64,000 bases of DNA from NCBI GenBank assembly GCA_037623315.1, contig JBBJJH010000015.1, positions 32,240 through 96,239 of the forward strand, read 5' to 3'. The DNA comes from Halanaerobiaceae bacterium ANBcell28 (GTDB lineage: Bacteria; Bacillota; Halanaerobiia; Halanaerobiales; DTU029). Position numbers and translations under genes: made by a program. Below the pieces are notes generated by a model, which saw nothing but the letters and a program-made list of their open reading frames with translations, made no database searches and was not told the origin of the DNA. Positions 17,565 to 26,445 of the stretch are shown here, piece by piece. Each line of letters starts with the position of its first letter. Within the stretch, counting starts at the first letter, position 1.

Positions 17565-19060
17565 TTCCGGCAATTGATTTAAAAGATGGCCGTTGTGTTA
17601 GATTACTTAGGGGAGATTATGATCAGGAGACTGTTTATAGCCAGGAGCCAGTAGAGATGGCCTTACACTGGCAGGAACAAGGGGCAAAACGCCTGCATTT
17701 AGTGGATCTTGATGGTGCTAAAGATGGGAAGCCTGTTAATCTTGAATTGGTTAAAAAGATAACATCTGCCCTTGATATACCTGTGCAGTTAGGTGGTGGC
17801 ATTAGATCTATGACTATCATTGATGATTATATAGATGCAGGTATTGATCGCTTGATTCTGGGTACTATAGCTTTACAAAAACCAGAAGTAGTTAAAGAGG
17901 CTATCGATAAATATGGACCTAAGAAAATTGTTGTAGGTGTTGATGCTAAAGATGGTAAAGTGGCTGTAAACGGCTGGTTGGAAGATAGTCGTAAGACTGT
18001 TGAAGAAATGATTTTTGAGATGAAAGAACTTGGTGTGAAGGTATTTATTTATACAGATATAAGTAAAGATGGAACACTAGAAGGTCCTGATGTTGAAGGT
18101 TTGAATAAGTATAATCAAATTCCAGGAATTCATTTGATTGCTTCTGGTGGTGTATCTAATTATGATGATTTAAAAGATCTTGTTGAGATTGGTATTTCCA
18201 GTGTAATATCAGGGAAGGCCCTTTATACTGGGGATTTGACAGGTAACTTTAATGATATTAGTAGAAAACTTAGGGATGAGGGGATTAAAATGCTTACTAG
18301 AAGAATAATACCCTGCCTTGATGTAAAAGAAGGAAGGGTTGTTAAAGGTGTGAATTTTGTAAATCTCAGGGATGAAGGTGACCCTGTGGAAATGGCTATT
18401 TATTATGATAATCAGGGGGCAGATGAGCTGGTTTTTCTTGATATAAATGCCTCTCATGAAGGTAGAGATATCATGCTTGATATGGTCAGAAAAACTGCTG
18501 AAAATGTCTTTATACCTTTTACTATTGGTGGGGGTATTCGTACTATAGATGATATGAAGACTATTTTGATGGCAGGCGCTGATAAGGTTTCTATTAATTC
18601 ATCTGCAGTGAAAAATCCTGAGTTGATTTCAGAAGGTGCTGAGAAGTTTGGTAGTCAATGTATTGTTGTAGCTATTGATGCCAAGAAGAAAGATGAAGAT
18701 AGCTGGGAAGTTTATATACATGGAGGCAGAAAGGCAACAGGTCTTGATGTAATTGAGTGGTCGAAGGAAGTTGAGAAACTAGGCGCTGGCGAGATTTTAC
18801 TTACCAGTATGGATGCTGATGGAACTAAAGATGGTTATGATATTGAATTGTTAAAGAAAATGTCAGAGGCTGTTAATATCCCTGTAATTGCATCTGGAGG
18901 AGCTGGAAATCTTGAGCATTTAAAAGAAGGTTTGCTTGAGGGTAAAGCTGATGCTGTGCTGGCTGCTTCTATCTTCCACGAGAAGCAACATACTATTCAA
19001 GAAGCCAAAGAATATCTAGCTGAAGAGGGTATTCCAGTACGCTTATTTAAAGCTGAGTAA
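17555..19060 (+). CDS. hisA-hisF: HisA-HisF fusion: ProFAR isomerase joined to imidazole glycerol phosphate synthase cyclase subunit
   Basis: One 501-codon frame carrying two complete (beta-alpha)8 barrels end to end. Residues 1-245 are HisA (D8 in AIDLKDG, D130 in VGVDAKDG, T167 and D168 in IYTDISKDG). Residues 246-501 are HisF starting [11 protein letters not shown], with the catalytic Asp at HisF positions 11 and 130 (256 and 375 here). HisA isomerises ProFAR to PRFAR; HisF with HisH turns PRFAR into IGP and AICAR, so the fusion joins consecutive steps. There is no linker: HisF's own Met codon (ATG 18290) is kept, with GAGGGG 6 nt upstream, so free HisF may also be made by internal initiation. 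Confidence 0.93.
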   Translation: MEIIPAIDLKDGRCVRLLRGDYDQETVYSQEPVEMALHWQEQGAKRLHLVDLDGAKDGKPVNLELVKKITSALDIPVQLGGGIRSMTIIDDYIDAGIDRLILGTIALQKPEVVKEAIDKYGPKKIVVGVDAKDGKVAVNGWLEDSRKTVEEMIFEMKELGVKVFIYTDISKDGTLEGPDVEGLNKYNQIPGIHLIASGGVSNYDDLKDLVEIGISSVISGKALYTGDLTGNFNDISRKLRDEGIKMLTRRIIPCLDVKEGRVVKGVNFVNLRDEGDPVEMAIYYDNQGADELVFLDINASHEGRDIMLDMVRKTAENVFIPFTIGGGIRTIDDMKTILMAGADKVSINSSAVKNPELISEGAEKFGSQCIVVAIDAKKKDEDSWEVYIHGGRKATGLDVIEWSKEVEKLGAGEILLTSMDADGTKDGYDIELLKKMSEAVNIPVIASGGAGNLEHLKEGLLEGKADAVLAASIFHEKQHTIQEAKEYLAEEGIPVRLFKAE

Positions 19061-19095
19061 TCAGCAAAATTAAGCTATGTTTTATAGAATACAGC

Positions 19096-19142
19096 AATAA
19101 GGATCTTTTCTAATTGTGATTTAGCAAGGGTCCTTATTTTTC
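19096..19142 (+). terminator. Terminator-like hairpin between hisAF and hisIE
   Basis: Arms AATAAGGATC and GGTCCTTATT (one wobble) enclose a 23-nt loop and are followed by T's. It suggests partial termination before hisIE. Confidence 0.65.
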
Positions 19143-19212
19143 CTATATATAGCTTCAGTAAATCGAAAAGAATATTAGATAAAAATTATTAATATGTTAA
19201 GGAGTGTAGGTA

Positions 19213-19905
19213 ATGATTAAGATATTGGATAAGATAAAGTTTAATAAAGATGGTTTAATACCTGCTGTTTTGCAGGATGCAGATAGCAAAGAGGTCTTAA
19301 TGCTGGCTTATATGAACAAAGAATCCCTGGAGAAGACTATCGAGACAGGTAAAGCCTGTTTCTGGAGCCGCTCTCGTCAGGAGTTGTGGTTAAAAGGAGA
19401 AACTTCTGGAAATTATCAGAAAGTAGAAGAAATCAGGTTGGATTGCGATAATGATACCTTATTAATATTGGTAAAACCTGCAGGCCCTGCCTGTCATACT
19501 AATAAGAAATCATGTTTTTTCAATAAACTAGATGGAAATAAAATTGAGGAATTAGAAGAGGTTTCTCCTAGTGCCATTTCTAAAGGGCAGAGTTCCGAAG
19601 ATGATGAGCAATTATACAGAGAAAAATCTATTTTCTTATACAAATTGTATCAATTGATTGACGGCAGAAAAGTAAATCCAGTTGAAGGCTCTTATACTAA
19701 TTATCTATTTGATAAAGGTGTAGATAAGATTTGTAAAAAGATTGGTGAAGAAGCAGCTGAGGTTATCATTGGAGCAAAAAATGAGGCAAAAGAAGAGATG
19801 GTATATGAAATCGGCGATCTTTTCTATCATCTTTTTGTTCTGATGAGTTTATATGAAATTTCTCCTACTGCTATCTTGAAAGAATTAGAGAGCAGGAGTA
19901 AATAA
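19213..19905 (+). CDS. hisIE: Bifunctional phosphoribosyl-AMP cyclohydrolase / phosphoribosyl-ATP pyrophosphatase
   Basis: 230 residues. The N-terminal HisI domain (about 1-112) has [12 protein letters not shown], the [18 protein letters not shown] block and the metal-binding DCDNDTLL / CHTNKKSCF cysteines. The C-terminal HisE domain (about 130-230) has [32 protein letters not shown] and the E-x-x-x-E-x-x-D-L helix. It catalyses steps 2 and 3 of His synthesis. It stands 150 nt after hisAF, behind a hairpin, with its own ribosome site AAGGAG. Confidence 0.95.
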   Translation: MIKILDKIKFNKDGLIPAVLQDADSKEVLMLAYMNKESLEKTIETGKACFWSRSRQELWLKGETSGNYQKVEEIRLDCDNDTLLILVKPAGPACHTNKKSCFFNKLDGNKIEELEEVSPSAISKGQSSEDDEQLYREKSIFLYKLYQLIDGRKVNPVEGSYTNYLFDKGVDKICKKIGEEAAEVIIGAKNEAKEEMVYEIGDLFYHLFVLMSLYEISPTAILKELESRSK

Positions 19906-19957
19906 AAACATAATTTGTTAGTATTAAATAATAAGAACAGATGCTTAAGTATGTAAT

Positions 19958-19998
19958 AGAAAACCATCTATGTAAATATGGATGGTTTTTCTTTTTTT
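19958..19998 (+). terminator. Terminator of the histidine operon
   Basis: Stem AAAACCATC / GATGGTTTT with a 12-nt loop and a long T-run. Confidence 0.9.
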
Positions 19999-20005
19999 AT
20001 TTTTT

Positions 20006-20011
20006 GCAGGA
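20006..20011 (+). promoter_or_regulatory. GCAGGA motif upstream of the small membrane protein gene
   Basis: GCAGGAAAAAATT followed by TGCTTAATATATA. One of six similarly placed GCAGGA boxes in intergenic DNA of this window (also 21854, 30756, 38612, 41713 and 50529). Possibly an alternative sigma factor promoter element. Confidence 0.4.
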
Positions 20012-20097
20012 AAAAATTAACTTATGCTTAATATATAAATAATAGAATATGAGGATTTAGTGTAGAAAAAAATATTTAAATAAGGAGAGTATTTAAC

Positions 20098-20373
20098 ATG
20101 CAAAAAAAATGGGTTTATAATTTAGCATTGGTTTTATTAGTTATTGGATTGTTAATGTTTCTTGTCCCAAGTATAAACTCTGCAGCTCGAGGTTTTCTGG
20201 CAGGATGGCGTGATGCTGCTGTTGATGTATATGAACCATCTTCTGCCTCCACTACCCCAGATAGTGTATTTTATATTTCTTTAGGGATAATTATTATTGC
20301 TCTTTTAATAATCGGGTTTAATAAAATATTGTATAAGTTAGATGAGATTGCTAAGACAAGAATTGAGGATTAA
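20098..20373 (+). CDS. Small membrane protein, two transmembrane segments
   Basis: 91 residues with a good AAGGAGAG ribosome site. Hydrophobic segments at about 7-26 (LALVLLVIGLLMFLVPS) and 57-76 (FYISLGIIIIALLIIGF) are joined by a polar 30-residue loop; a charged tail follows. The family was not recognised. It stands alone between the his terminator and a pseudogene region. Confidence 0.65.
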   Translation: MQKKWVYNLALVLLVIGLLMFLVPSINSAARGFLAGWRDAAVDVYEPSSASTTPDSVFYISLGIIIIALLIIGFNKILYKLDEIAKTRIED

Positions 20374-20394
20374 AGTATGTAAGGGGCGTCAATT

Positions 20395-20905
20395 ATAAAT
20401 CAATCCTATAATTATGGTTTAGGGTGGACAATTTCTAATGATATATATTAACATGATGGTTACTGGTATCTATATTCAGCACATATTGCTCTATTACCTA
20501 ACTATGGTCTGGGTTTTATATTGTTGAGCAATACTGAAGTTTTTTTAAATGAAATAGCAGAGGGTTTATTGTATTCTTCACTGAATATTAATTATTATGA
20601 TGAGATAGAAAGCTTATATAACTTTCTTAATTTACTAATAGAAGAAAAATTTAATGAAGCTGAAGTTATGTTCCACCCTAATTTAGCTACTCCATTATGG
20701 TATCGAAATATAATAAGACAAATTGAAAATGATGATAAAAAAAGAGATAGTGATTAATGGGGTTTACCCAAGTTCTTTTGATAATTAACCTTTTACATAT
20801 AATATATATTTATATATAGGACAGCCAGATTTCACATATACTATAAATTTGTCTGATACTGGAGATGGATACATTTTATTATGCTATATTAGGAGGTTTA
20901 GATAA
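20395..20905 (+). pseudogene. Serine hydrolase pseudogene A, C-terminal part with shared tail domain
   Basis: A decayed 3' end of a beta-lactamase-fold serine hydrolase. The frame reads NYGLGWTISNDIY, stop, HDGYWYLYSAHIALLPNYG, then FILLSNTE, equivalent to the region around the HGG motif of the intact gene at 26446. It continues into the tail domain (FLNLLIEEKFNEAEVMFHP, ATPLWYRNI), stops, and resumes in another frame with FTYTINLSDTGDGYILL up to TAA 20903-20905. At least two in-frame stops and one frameshift are visible. The ribosome site of pseudogene B lies inside its last codons. Confidence 0.8.
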
Positions 20906-21738
20906 TGAAAAAAAGACTTATAGGAAAAAGCAGATGTTTGAAAAAAGCTTATTTATAATAATACTCTTTAGCACTATGATACTTTTTCCTTTTAACTCTA
21001 CTGTTGTTCAAGCTGAATTTCTTGATTATTCTCAAGTGATTGAAGAAACTGAGCATATGATTCAAGATTTTATTATGGAAGAAAATATAGTAGGATTAAG
21101 TGTTGCTGTCGTAAATCAAGATGGGATAATTTGGGCAGATGGCTTTGGTTATGAAAATTTAGAAAGAGAAATAAAAGCCAGTCATAAAACAATTTATTGT
21201 ATTGCTTCCGTGACTAAACCAATTACTGCTACTGCTATTATGATCCTAGTTGATCAGGGTTTAGTTGATTTAGATGCGCCTATAATAAAATATATACACA
21301 GCTTATCTTTAAATGATCAGGGCTATAAGGATATAAAAGTTAGACATTTATTAAGTCATAGTTCTGGATTAAGAAGGCAAAGTTATAATTATATTTTTGA
21401 AGATACTCCTTGCATACTTCAGGCTATAGAGGATAAGTCAATTTATGCTTTTTATCTTAAGAGAAGGTGAAAATCCAGAGGGAGAGCAATTATTATCAAA
21501 GAATATTTTAGAAAAAAAGTTCTTAAACCACTCATATAGATATGGTTTTGGTTGGGAAATCAATAATAATATTATTGGCCATGGTGGTTATGCTCCACCT
21601 ACTAACTCCCATGTTAAATTAATATTTGAACATTACTTAGGTGTAGTAGTAATAACAAATACTGATAATACTAGAATGCATTTAAAAATAGAATCTATTA
21701 CTGAAAGAATATTACACTCATTTCGAAGAGCTAATTAA
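20905..21738 (+). pseudogene. Serine hydrolase pseudogene B (beta-lactamase family), frameshifted with internal deletion
   Basis: A close paralogue of the intact gene at 26446. The start region (AGGAGGT-TAGATA-ATG) is shared, but the A-run after ATG has 7 bases instead of 8, so the original start is out of frame. The signal peptide, the SVTK catalytic motif (in YCIASVTKPITATAIMI) and LLSHSSGL follow in frame. About 150 codons including the Y-S-N motif are deleted near 21420, where the frame shifts again. LLSKNILEKKF and IIGHGGYAPP follow, and the gene ends at RRAN before the tail domain. Confidence 0.85.
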
Positions 21739-21785
21739 AATTAGATCTTTTACTAAGCGTATTATAAACGAAGTTATTTTTAAAG

Positions 21786-21817
21786 AATCATCCAGTAGCT
21801 GATGGGTGATTTTTTTA
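21786..21817 (+). terminator. Terminator after pseudogene B
   Basis: Stem AATCATCC / GGGTGATT with a 10-nt loop and seven T's. Confidence 0.8.
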
Positions 21818-21919
21818 ATTTTAATCCTATTTTTTAAAAATTAAAAGTCATTTGCAGGAAAAAAGAACTGAAATGATTAAATATAGATATATGAAATAAT
21901 TATATAATGAAAAGGATGA

Positions 21920-23056
21920 TTGATATGGAAAAAAGAGTTGAGAATAAAGATAAGGACAAATTTGCAGCTTTCAGCAGGTATCAACCTTAGCGATATCTCT
22001 AATATAAATAATGGAGTGATAATATTGGGAGATAAAAATGAAAGAAGAGTCTTTACTACTGTAGAAGTAGGTGTTAATTATGTTACACATCTTTATACTC
22101 TGGCAAAGGCTTTTGAAGATGAGGAGTATTATAAGAAGTATCAGTCAAGTATTTCTGTTGAAGATAGGGATTATTTGAAGTCCAATATGGATTTAATGGC
22201 TTTTCAAGGTACGGATCATGGCTATTTAGCAGTTTTTTTATACTTCATGCCGTCATACTCTAATATAGAAACCAAAGAAGGTTATGAAAACTACTTTTTT
22301 GATTTTAATAAAGCACTTAAAGATAGAAGTTTCTCACCTTTAAAAAAGTATTGTCCTGAAATATATCACTTTGATGATGAGACATGGCAAAAATCAATAT
22401 TACCTGATCTTATAACTATAAAAGAAGTTTTTCGTAAAATTGCTGATATATACATTGAGAATATAGATTATTACCTTAAGAAGATCTGGCCTGAAGTAAA
22501 GACTATATTAGAAGAACGTTCGAGACAGTTGAATAAAAATATACAACTTGGACTTATTGAAAAGTGGGAGCAGGTGACAGGATATAAATTTGTAGGAGAT
22601 AATTATTATTTTGTTCTTTACTATGCTGGAGCTAATGGACCTTCCTTTAATAATCTATCATTAGAGAAAAATACTGCTTTTTATGACCATGAACAAAATT
22701 TTTTGTTGGATATGTTTAGTCATGAATTAGGCATTCATGTTTTATTACCTGATTTAATTGATTTAATATCAAAATATGAGAAGGAACTGCCTCGGATTAA
22801 TAAGCCAGATGTATATGGACTTGTTAGTTATATGGCTTTTGAAACTATGGCAATTTTCTTAAATAGAAAAGTATTAGCTAGAGAAACATGTGAAGCCTCT
22901 AAATGGATTGATTTTACTACATTTAATGAAATATATATTAAGATTTATAGCCATGGAATGAGCCCGTTGGAAATGTATGAAAAGGCTGTTAACGAGTATA
23001 TGGAGCTGAATAAGGATTATATTGGAGACTATGAAAAGCCTAGCATAAAGGAATAG
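21920..23056 (+). CDS. Hypothetical protein with HExxxH motif; 5' end probably frameshifted
   Basis: The long frame (378 codons) opens at TTG 21920, only 3 nt after AAAGGA. A better placed ATG at 21925 (8 nt) is in another frame that reads MEKRVENKDKDKFAAFS before stopping, and the two join smoothly around SAGINLSDI, so one base may have been lost or gained near 21975. The protein looks soluble and alpha-helical. SHELGIHVLLPDL (about 267-279) has HExxxH, not the HExxH of classical zinc peptidases, with AFETMAIF about 50 residues on; metal binding is possible but unproven. The family was not recognised. No signal peptide is seen. Confidence 0.55.
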   Translation: MIWKKELRIKIRTNLQLSAGINLSDISNINNGVIILGDKNERRVFTTVEVGVNYVTHLYTLAKAFEDEEYYKKYQSSISVEDRDYLKSNMDLMAFQGTDHGYLAVFLYFMPSYSNIETKEGYENYFFDFNKALKDRSFSPLKKYCPEIYHFDDETWQKSILPDLITIKEVFRKIADIYIENIDYYLKKIWPEVKTILEERSRQLNKNIQLGLIEKWEQVTGYKFVGDNYYFVLYYAGANGPSFNNLSLEKNTAFYDHEQNFLLDMFSHELGIHVLLPDLIDLISKYEKELPRINKPDVYGLVSYMAFETMAIFLNRKVLARETCEASKWIDFTTFNEIYIKIYSHGMSPLEMYEKAVNEYMELNKDYIGDYEKPSIKE

Positions 23057-23067
23057 GGAGAAAATTA

Positions 23068-23247
23068 ATGCTAAAGTGTATTGATCTTGCTAAAGATTAT
23101 CAGACAAAAGTCCTTAAGATTGGGGTTATAAATGAAAATAAGGTTTTGAAAGAATGGTATATTGATCTGGGATTTCTTGAAACAGGAAGGAAAAACTTTT
23201 CTCATTTGCCCTTTGAAGTGTGTTTTATGGAATATCATATTGTATAA
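23068..23247 (+). pseudogene. GNAT acetyltransferase C-terminal fragment
   Basis: A 59-codon frame with GGAG before its ATG. The sequence KVLKIGVINENKVLKEWY, then LGFLETGRKNFSHLPF, then FMEYHIV matches the last third of GNAT-family N-acetyltransferases (the Y-x-x-x-G-F-x-E strand-helix). The acetyl-CoA binding R/Q-x-x-G-x-G/A loop is absent. Most likely a truncated gene; expression of a short peptide is possible. A second tiny frame with a strong GGAGGAG site at 23283 codes for only eight residues. Confidence 0.7.
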
Positions 23248-23352
23248 ATAAAAGAGATTATTCCCTGGAGGAGAGTAAAGTAATGAACCAAGAAATGAAT
23301 ATTAACTAGAAGGGTTTATTAAAATATAGATTAATAGAAAGGGTTTGAACAG

Positions 23353-25275
23353 ATGAATATAAAACGAAATAAGAGTAATAAAGAAATTGATGGTAAAGAG
23401 AAGAGAAAGAAAATACATATAATATTACCTTTATTATTAATCATAATACTAATAGGTGGTATAACATTTAGATACATCTCTAATATGATATCTTATGATT
23501 TTTTAGATAATGTATTAGAAAGATTAAGTACATATGAATTAGTAGAAATGAGTATGGAAGTTGAATTTATACCAGATGAGCTAGAATTATATTATAAAGC
23601 TGAAATGGAATTGGTTCCTGCTGATAATAAAAGACCATATATTCTATTCGCTTTAGCTAATGGATTGGAGTTTGATAAAGTTTTATTGGAAGGCGAGGAA
23701 GTTCGGGTATGGAGCTTATTGGAAGGTCGATTTATTTATGTACCTAGAAAATATAGAGATGAAAATATAAATCTTACAATGACTTATACAGGGTATCCAG
23801 AGAGCTATATTAATGTTATGTCAGGATATATAAGAGATGATGGGGTATTACTGAGTTCTATTAGTTCTCTTTGGAGTCCATATTTTACAAATGAGAATTT
23901 TAAAATTGATTTAAAATTAAGAGCTCCTGAGCCATATATAGGTGTTAGTGGTGGTAGAAAAAAAGAAACTCTTGTAAAGGATGGAATTAATATTACCCAA
24001 TGGTTAGATACTGGATATAGTTCTGTTTTATTTCATGACTATTACATATATGAGTATAGTGGCTTAAAAGATATAAATATCTATTTACCCCAGGATAGAA
24101 AAGAGCATGCAAATAAAATAGCAGAAACAGCTGATGAAATTAAACGTAGTTATGAAAACTATATGCAAGCAGTTGGTATAGATTATTTTAACATAGCTTT
24201 TATGGACAGATGGGGTGGGTTCAATTTTGCTGATGGCTTAATATCTTTAGGAATTCCTTATTTGGATTATATTAAAACAGACGATATAAATATTGATGTA
24301 TTCACTCTCCTGGCTCATGAAATAGCTCATTATTATTTTTACTCAAATGACATGTGGTATGGTGAAGGGTTCACTGAATTTGCTGCAATTACAATGGCAG
24401 CTGATAAGTTTGGTATGGAATTTTATCATTTTCTATTAAATAATAGAATTAGAGAGTTATCTTATATAAATAGTTCAGAAGGATTACTGACTTTAGATAA
24501 GTACAATTATTTAAATTATTACTCAATGGCAGCTTATTATATGGGAACCATGATGTTGGAAGGTTTACGAAACAAAGAAGGTATAGAGATGGTTTTTGAG
24601 TTTATGAATTATGTTCGTAAAACAGATGAAGAAGAAAAAACACTGGATTGCTTAGTTAGTTCTGCTGAAAAGGTGTTTGGTAAAACTTATGCTAATTATT
24701 TTACATATTGGTTAAATGAAGCTAGACCAGCTGAAATTGATATGGAAATCGGAGAAGTAGCTGCTGGACAGCTGGAACTTATAATTAATTCTGATAGGAA
24801 AATAGACTTACCACTGGAAATAGGAATTGTCTATCCAGAAGGAGACATGATAATTCATTCACTTGATTATTCTCTAGATAATAAACAGTATTTCCTTGAT
24901 GTTGAGGAAGGATTTGTAGGTGTAGCCCTTGATCCAGATCGTCAGCTTTTTAGACTTGAAGAACTGGATATTTTAGCTCAAGATGAAATAAAAGGGCGAG
25001 ATAATATTTTAAGATTAGTATCCTTATTAAATATGAGAGAATTTGAAGAAGCAGAAGATATGTTTCATAAAATTTTAGCGACCCCAACCTGGTATCGAAA
25101 TATAAGAAGAAATTTAGATGATGCTGATAATGAGAAAATTATAATAAAGAATATTTATTTAAGAGAGATAGACGGAAGAACTATAAATTATGAGCTTGAC
25201 GTGAATATTGGTCAAGAAAACTTTGTATATACTATTCATGTGCATGATGATGGTGATGGATACGTAATATACTAA
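23353..25275 (+). CDS. Membrane-anchored zinc metallopeptidase (MA clan) with C-terminal tail domain
   Basis: 640 residues. A charged N-terminus is followed by one hydrophobic segment (about 21-46, IILPLLLIIILIGG), so the bulk lies outside the membrane. Zinc site: H322-E-I-A-H326, then E338 in GEGFTEF, an HExxH-x11-E spacing that is shorter than the x18 of M1 aminopeptidases and closer to the Peptidase_MA_2 type. A beta-rich domain precedes it (about 55-230). Residues about 540-640 form the tail shared with the serine hydrolases here: FEEAEDMFHKILATPTWYRN and FVYTIHVHDDGDGYVIY. The ribosome site is AAAGGG. Confidence 0.8.
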   Translation: MNIKRNKSNKEIDGKEKRKKIHIILPLLLIIILIGGITFRYISNMISYDFLDNVLERLSTYELVEMSMEVEFIPDELELYYKAEMELVPADNKRPYILFALANGLEFDKVLLEGEEVRVWSLLEGRFIYVPRKYRDENINLTMTYTGYPESYINVMSGYIRDDGVLLSSISSLWSPYFTNENFKIDLKLRAPEPYIGVSGGRKKETLVKDGINITQWLDTGYSSVLFHDYYIYEYSGLKDINIYLPQDRKEHANKIAETADEIKRSYENYMQAVGIDYFNIAFMDRWGGFNFADGLISLGIPYLDYIKTDDINIDVFTLLAHEIAHYYFYSNDMWYGEGFTEFAAITMAADKFGMEFYHFLLNNRIRELSYINSSEGLLTLDKYNYLNYYSMAAYYMGTMMLEGLRNKEGIEMVFEFMNYVRKTDEEEKTLDCLVSSAEKVFGKTYANYFTYWLNEARPAEIDMEIGEVAAGQLELIINSDRKIDLPLEIGIVYPEGDMIIHSLDYSLDNKQYFLDVEEGFVGVALDPDRQLFRLEELDILAQDEIKGRDNILRLVSLLNMREFEEAEDMFHKILATPTWYRNIRRNLDDADNEKIIIKNIYLREIDGRTINYELDVNIGQENFVYTIHVHDDGDGYVIY

Positions 25276-25302
25276 TACCATATTCTTATCAAGGAGAGAA
25301 AT

Positions 25303-26238
25303 ATGATACAAATTAGTTTAAACGAGATAAAGAGTAGAGCTAAGAGTATTGTTGGAAGTGTTGATTCTATTAAAGCAATAGGAAATCATCATTTAAAACG
25401 ACACTTAGTTTATAAGCTAAAATGTGCTAATAAAAATTATGTTTTAAAACTTTATCATAAGAAAAATAGATGGAATAGGGAAGTAGCATGCCTAAAATTT
25501 TTTGCTGATAGTAATATTTTAGCTCCTGAAATTCTTGACTATGGCATATTTGATGATGGAATTGAGTGGTTAGTATATGAGTTCATAGAAGGAAAGATTT
25601 TACTTGATCTTCTTGATAGAATAAGCTTAGAAAATTGGAATGAAATATATTATGAAATGGGAAAACAACTAGGTTTAATACATGGGTATAAAAACTTCAA
25701 TTTTTTCGGGAGCATGGATGAAGAAGGCAATAGTATCAATAACTTTTCCAAGTACAGAGATTATTTTGAACAAAGAATAAATAAAGTATTAGTGGATTTG
25801 CATACCTTTAAGCATGATGAGCCTTTATTAATAAGAGCAGCTGAAGCAAAATTGAAATCAATGTATAAGATAGTGGATGGAGTGAATGAGGCTAATTTAT
25901 GCCATAATGATTATGATCAAAGAAATATAATAGCCGTTGGGTATAATGGTAAATATCACCTGACTGCTGTTATAGATTTTGAACAATGTGTACCTGATGA
26001 TATAGATAAAGAATTAATATATGTTTATCTTCCTTTGCTTGCCAATAATCAACACTGGGCAGAAAATTTTATAGCAGGCTATGAAGAATATGGAGAAATA
26101 AACTTAGAGAGGTTATATTTTAAAAAGGATTTTTACAATCTATACAAAGGAATTATTATTTGTGCCTGGGCGAAAAAGGTGGATTATGATTATTACTTAA
26201 AGGGCTTAGAGATCATAAAAGGTATTGTAAAGATATAA
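25303..26238 (+). CDS. APH-family phosphotransferase (aminoglycoside/choline-kinase-like fold)
   Basis: 311 residues with GGAGAG before ATG. The protein-kinase-like APH fold is visible: ATP-binding Lys in YVLKLYHKK, hinge LVYEFIEG, catalytic Brenner motif H201-N-D203-Y-D-Q-R-N208 and the metal-binding D225 in VIDFEQC. Family members phosphorylate small hydroxyl substrates such as aminoglycosides, homoserine, choline or methylthioribose. The substrate here is unknown. It lies 27 nt after the peptidase and probably shares its transcript. Confidence 0.85.
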   Translation: MIQISLNEIKSRAKSIVGSVDSIKAIGNHHLKRHLVYKLKCANKNYVLKLYHKKNRWNREVACLKFFADSNILAPEILDYGIFDDGIEWLVYEFIEGKILLDLLDRISLENWNEIYYEMGKQLGLIHGYKNFNFFGSMDEEGNSINNFSKYRDYFEQRINKVLVDLHTFKHDEPLLIRAAEAKLKSMYKIVDGVNEANLCHNDYDQRNIIAVGYNGKYHLTAVIDFEQCVPDDIDKELIYVYLPLLANNQHWAENFIAGYEEYGEINLERLYFKKDFYNLYKGIIICAWAKKVDYDYYLKGLEIIKGIVKI

Positions 26239-26445
26239 GTTTATATTAGATTTGTTTTATAAAGAGAAGGGAAAATTAAATTAAGGATTTATATTATAAA
26301 TAGTAAGTATAAAGTTAAAACTATCTTTATGCTAAATTATATTCTTTATATAATTTTCTTCGCTTACATAAAAGCTAAATATGGTAAATTAGTATTTAAA
26401 AACATGAAAAAGGGGAAATTAAAATTGTATTAGGAGGTCTAGATA

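Noticed and set aside
22721..22738. Classical HExxH zinc peptidase site in the gene at 21920
   Set aside because: The residues are H-E-L-G-I-H, spacing HExxxH, which does not fit zincins.
24316..24366. M1-type aminopeptidase
   Set aside because: The third ligand is 11 residues after HExxH, not 18, and no GxMEN motif was seen; a Peptidase_MA_2-like call is safer.
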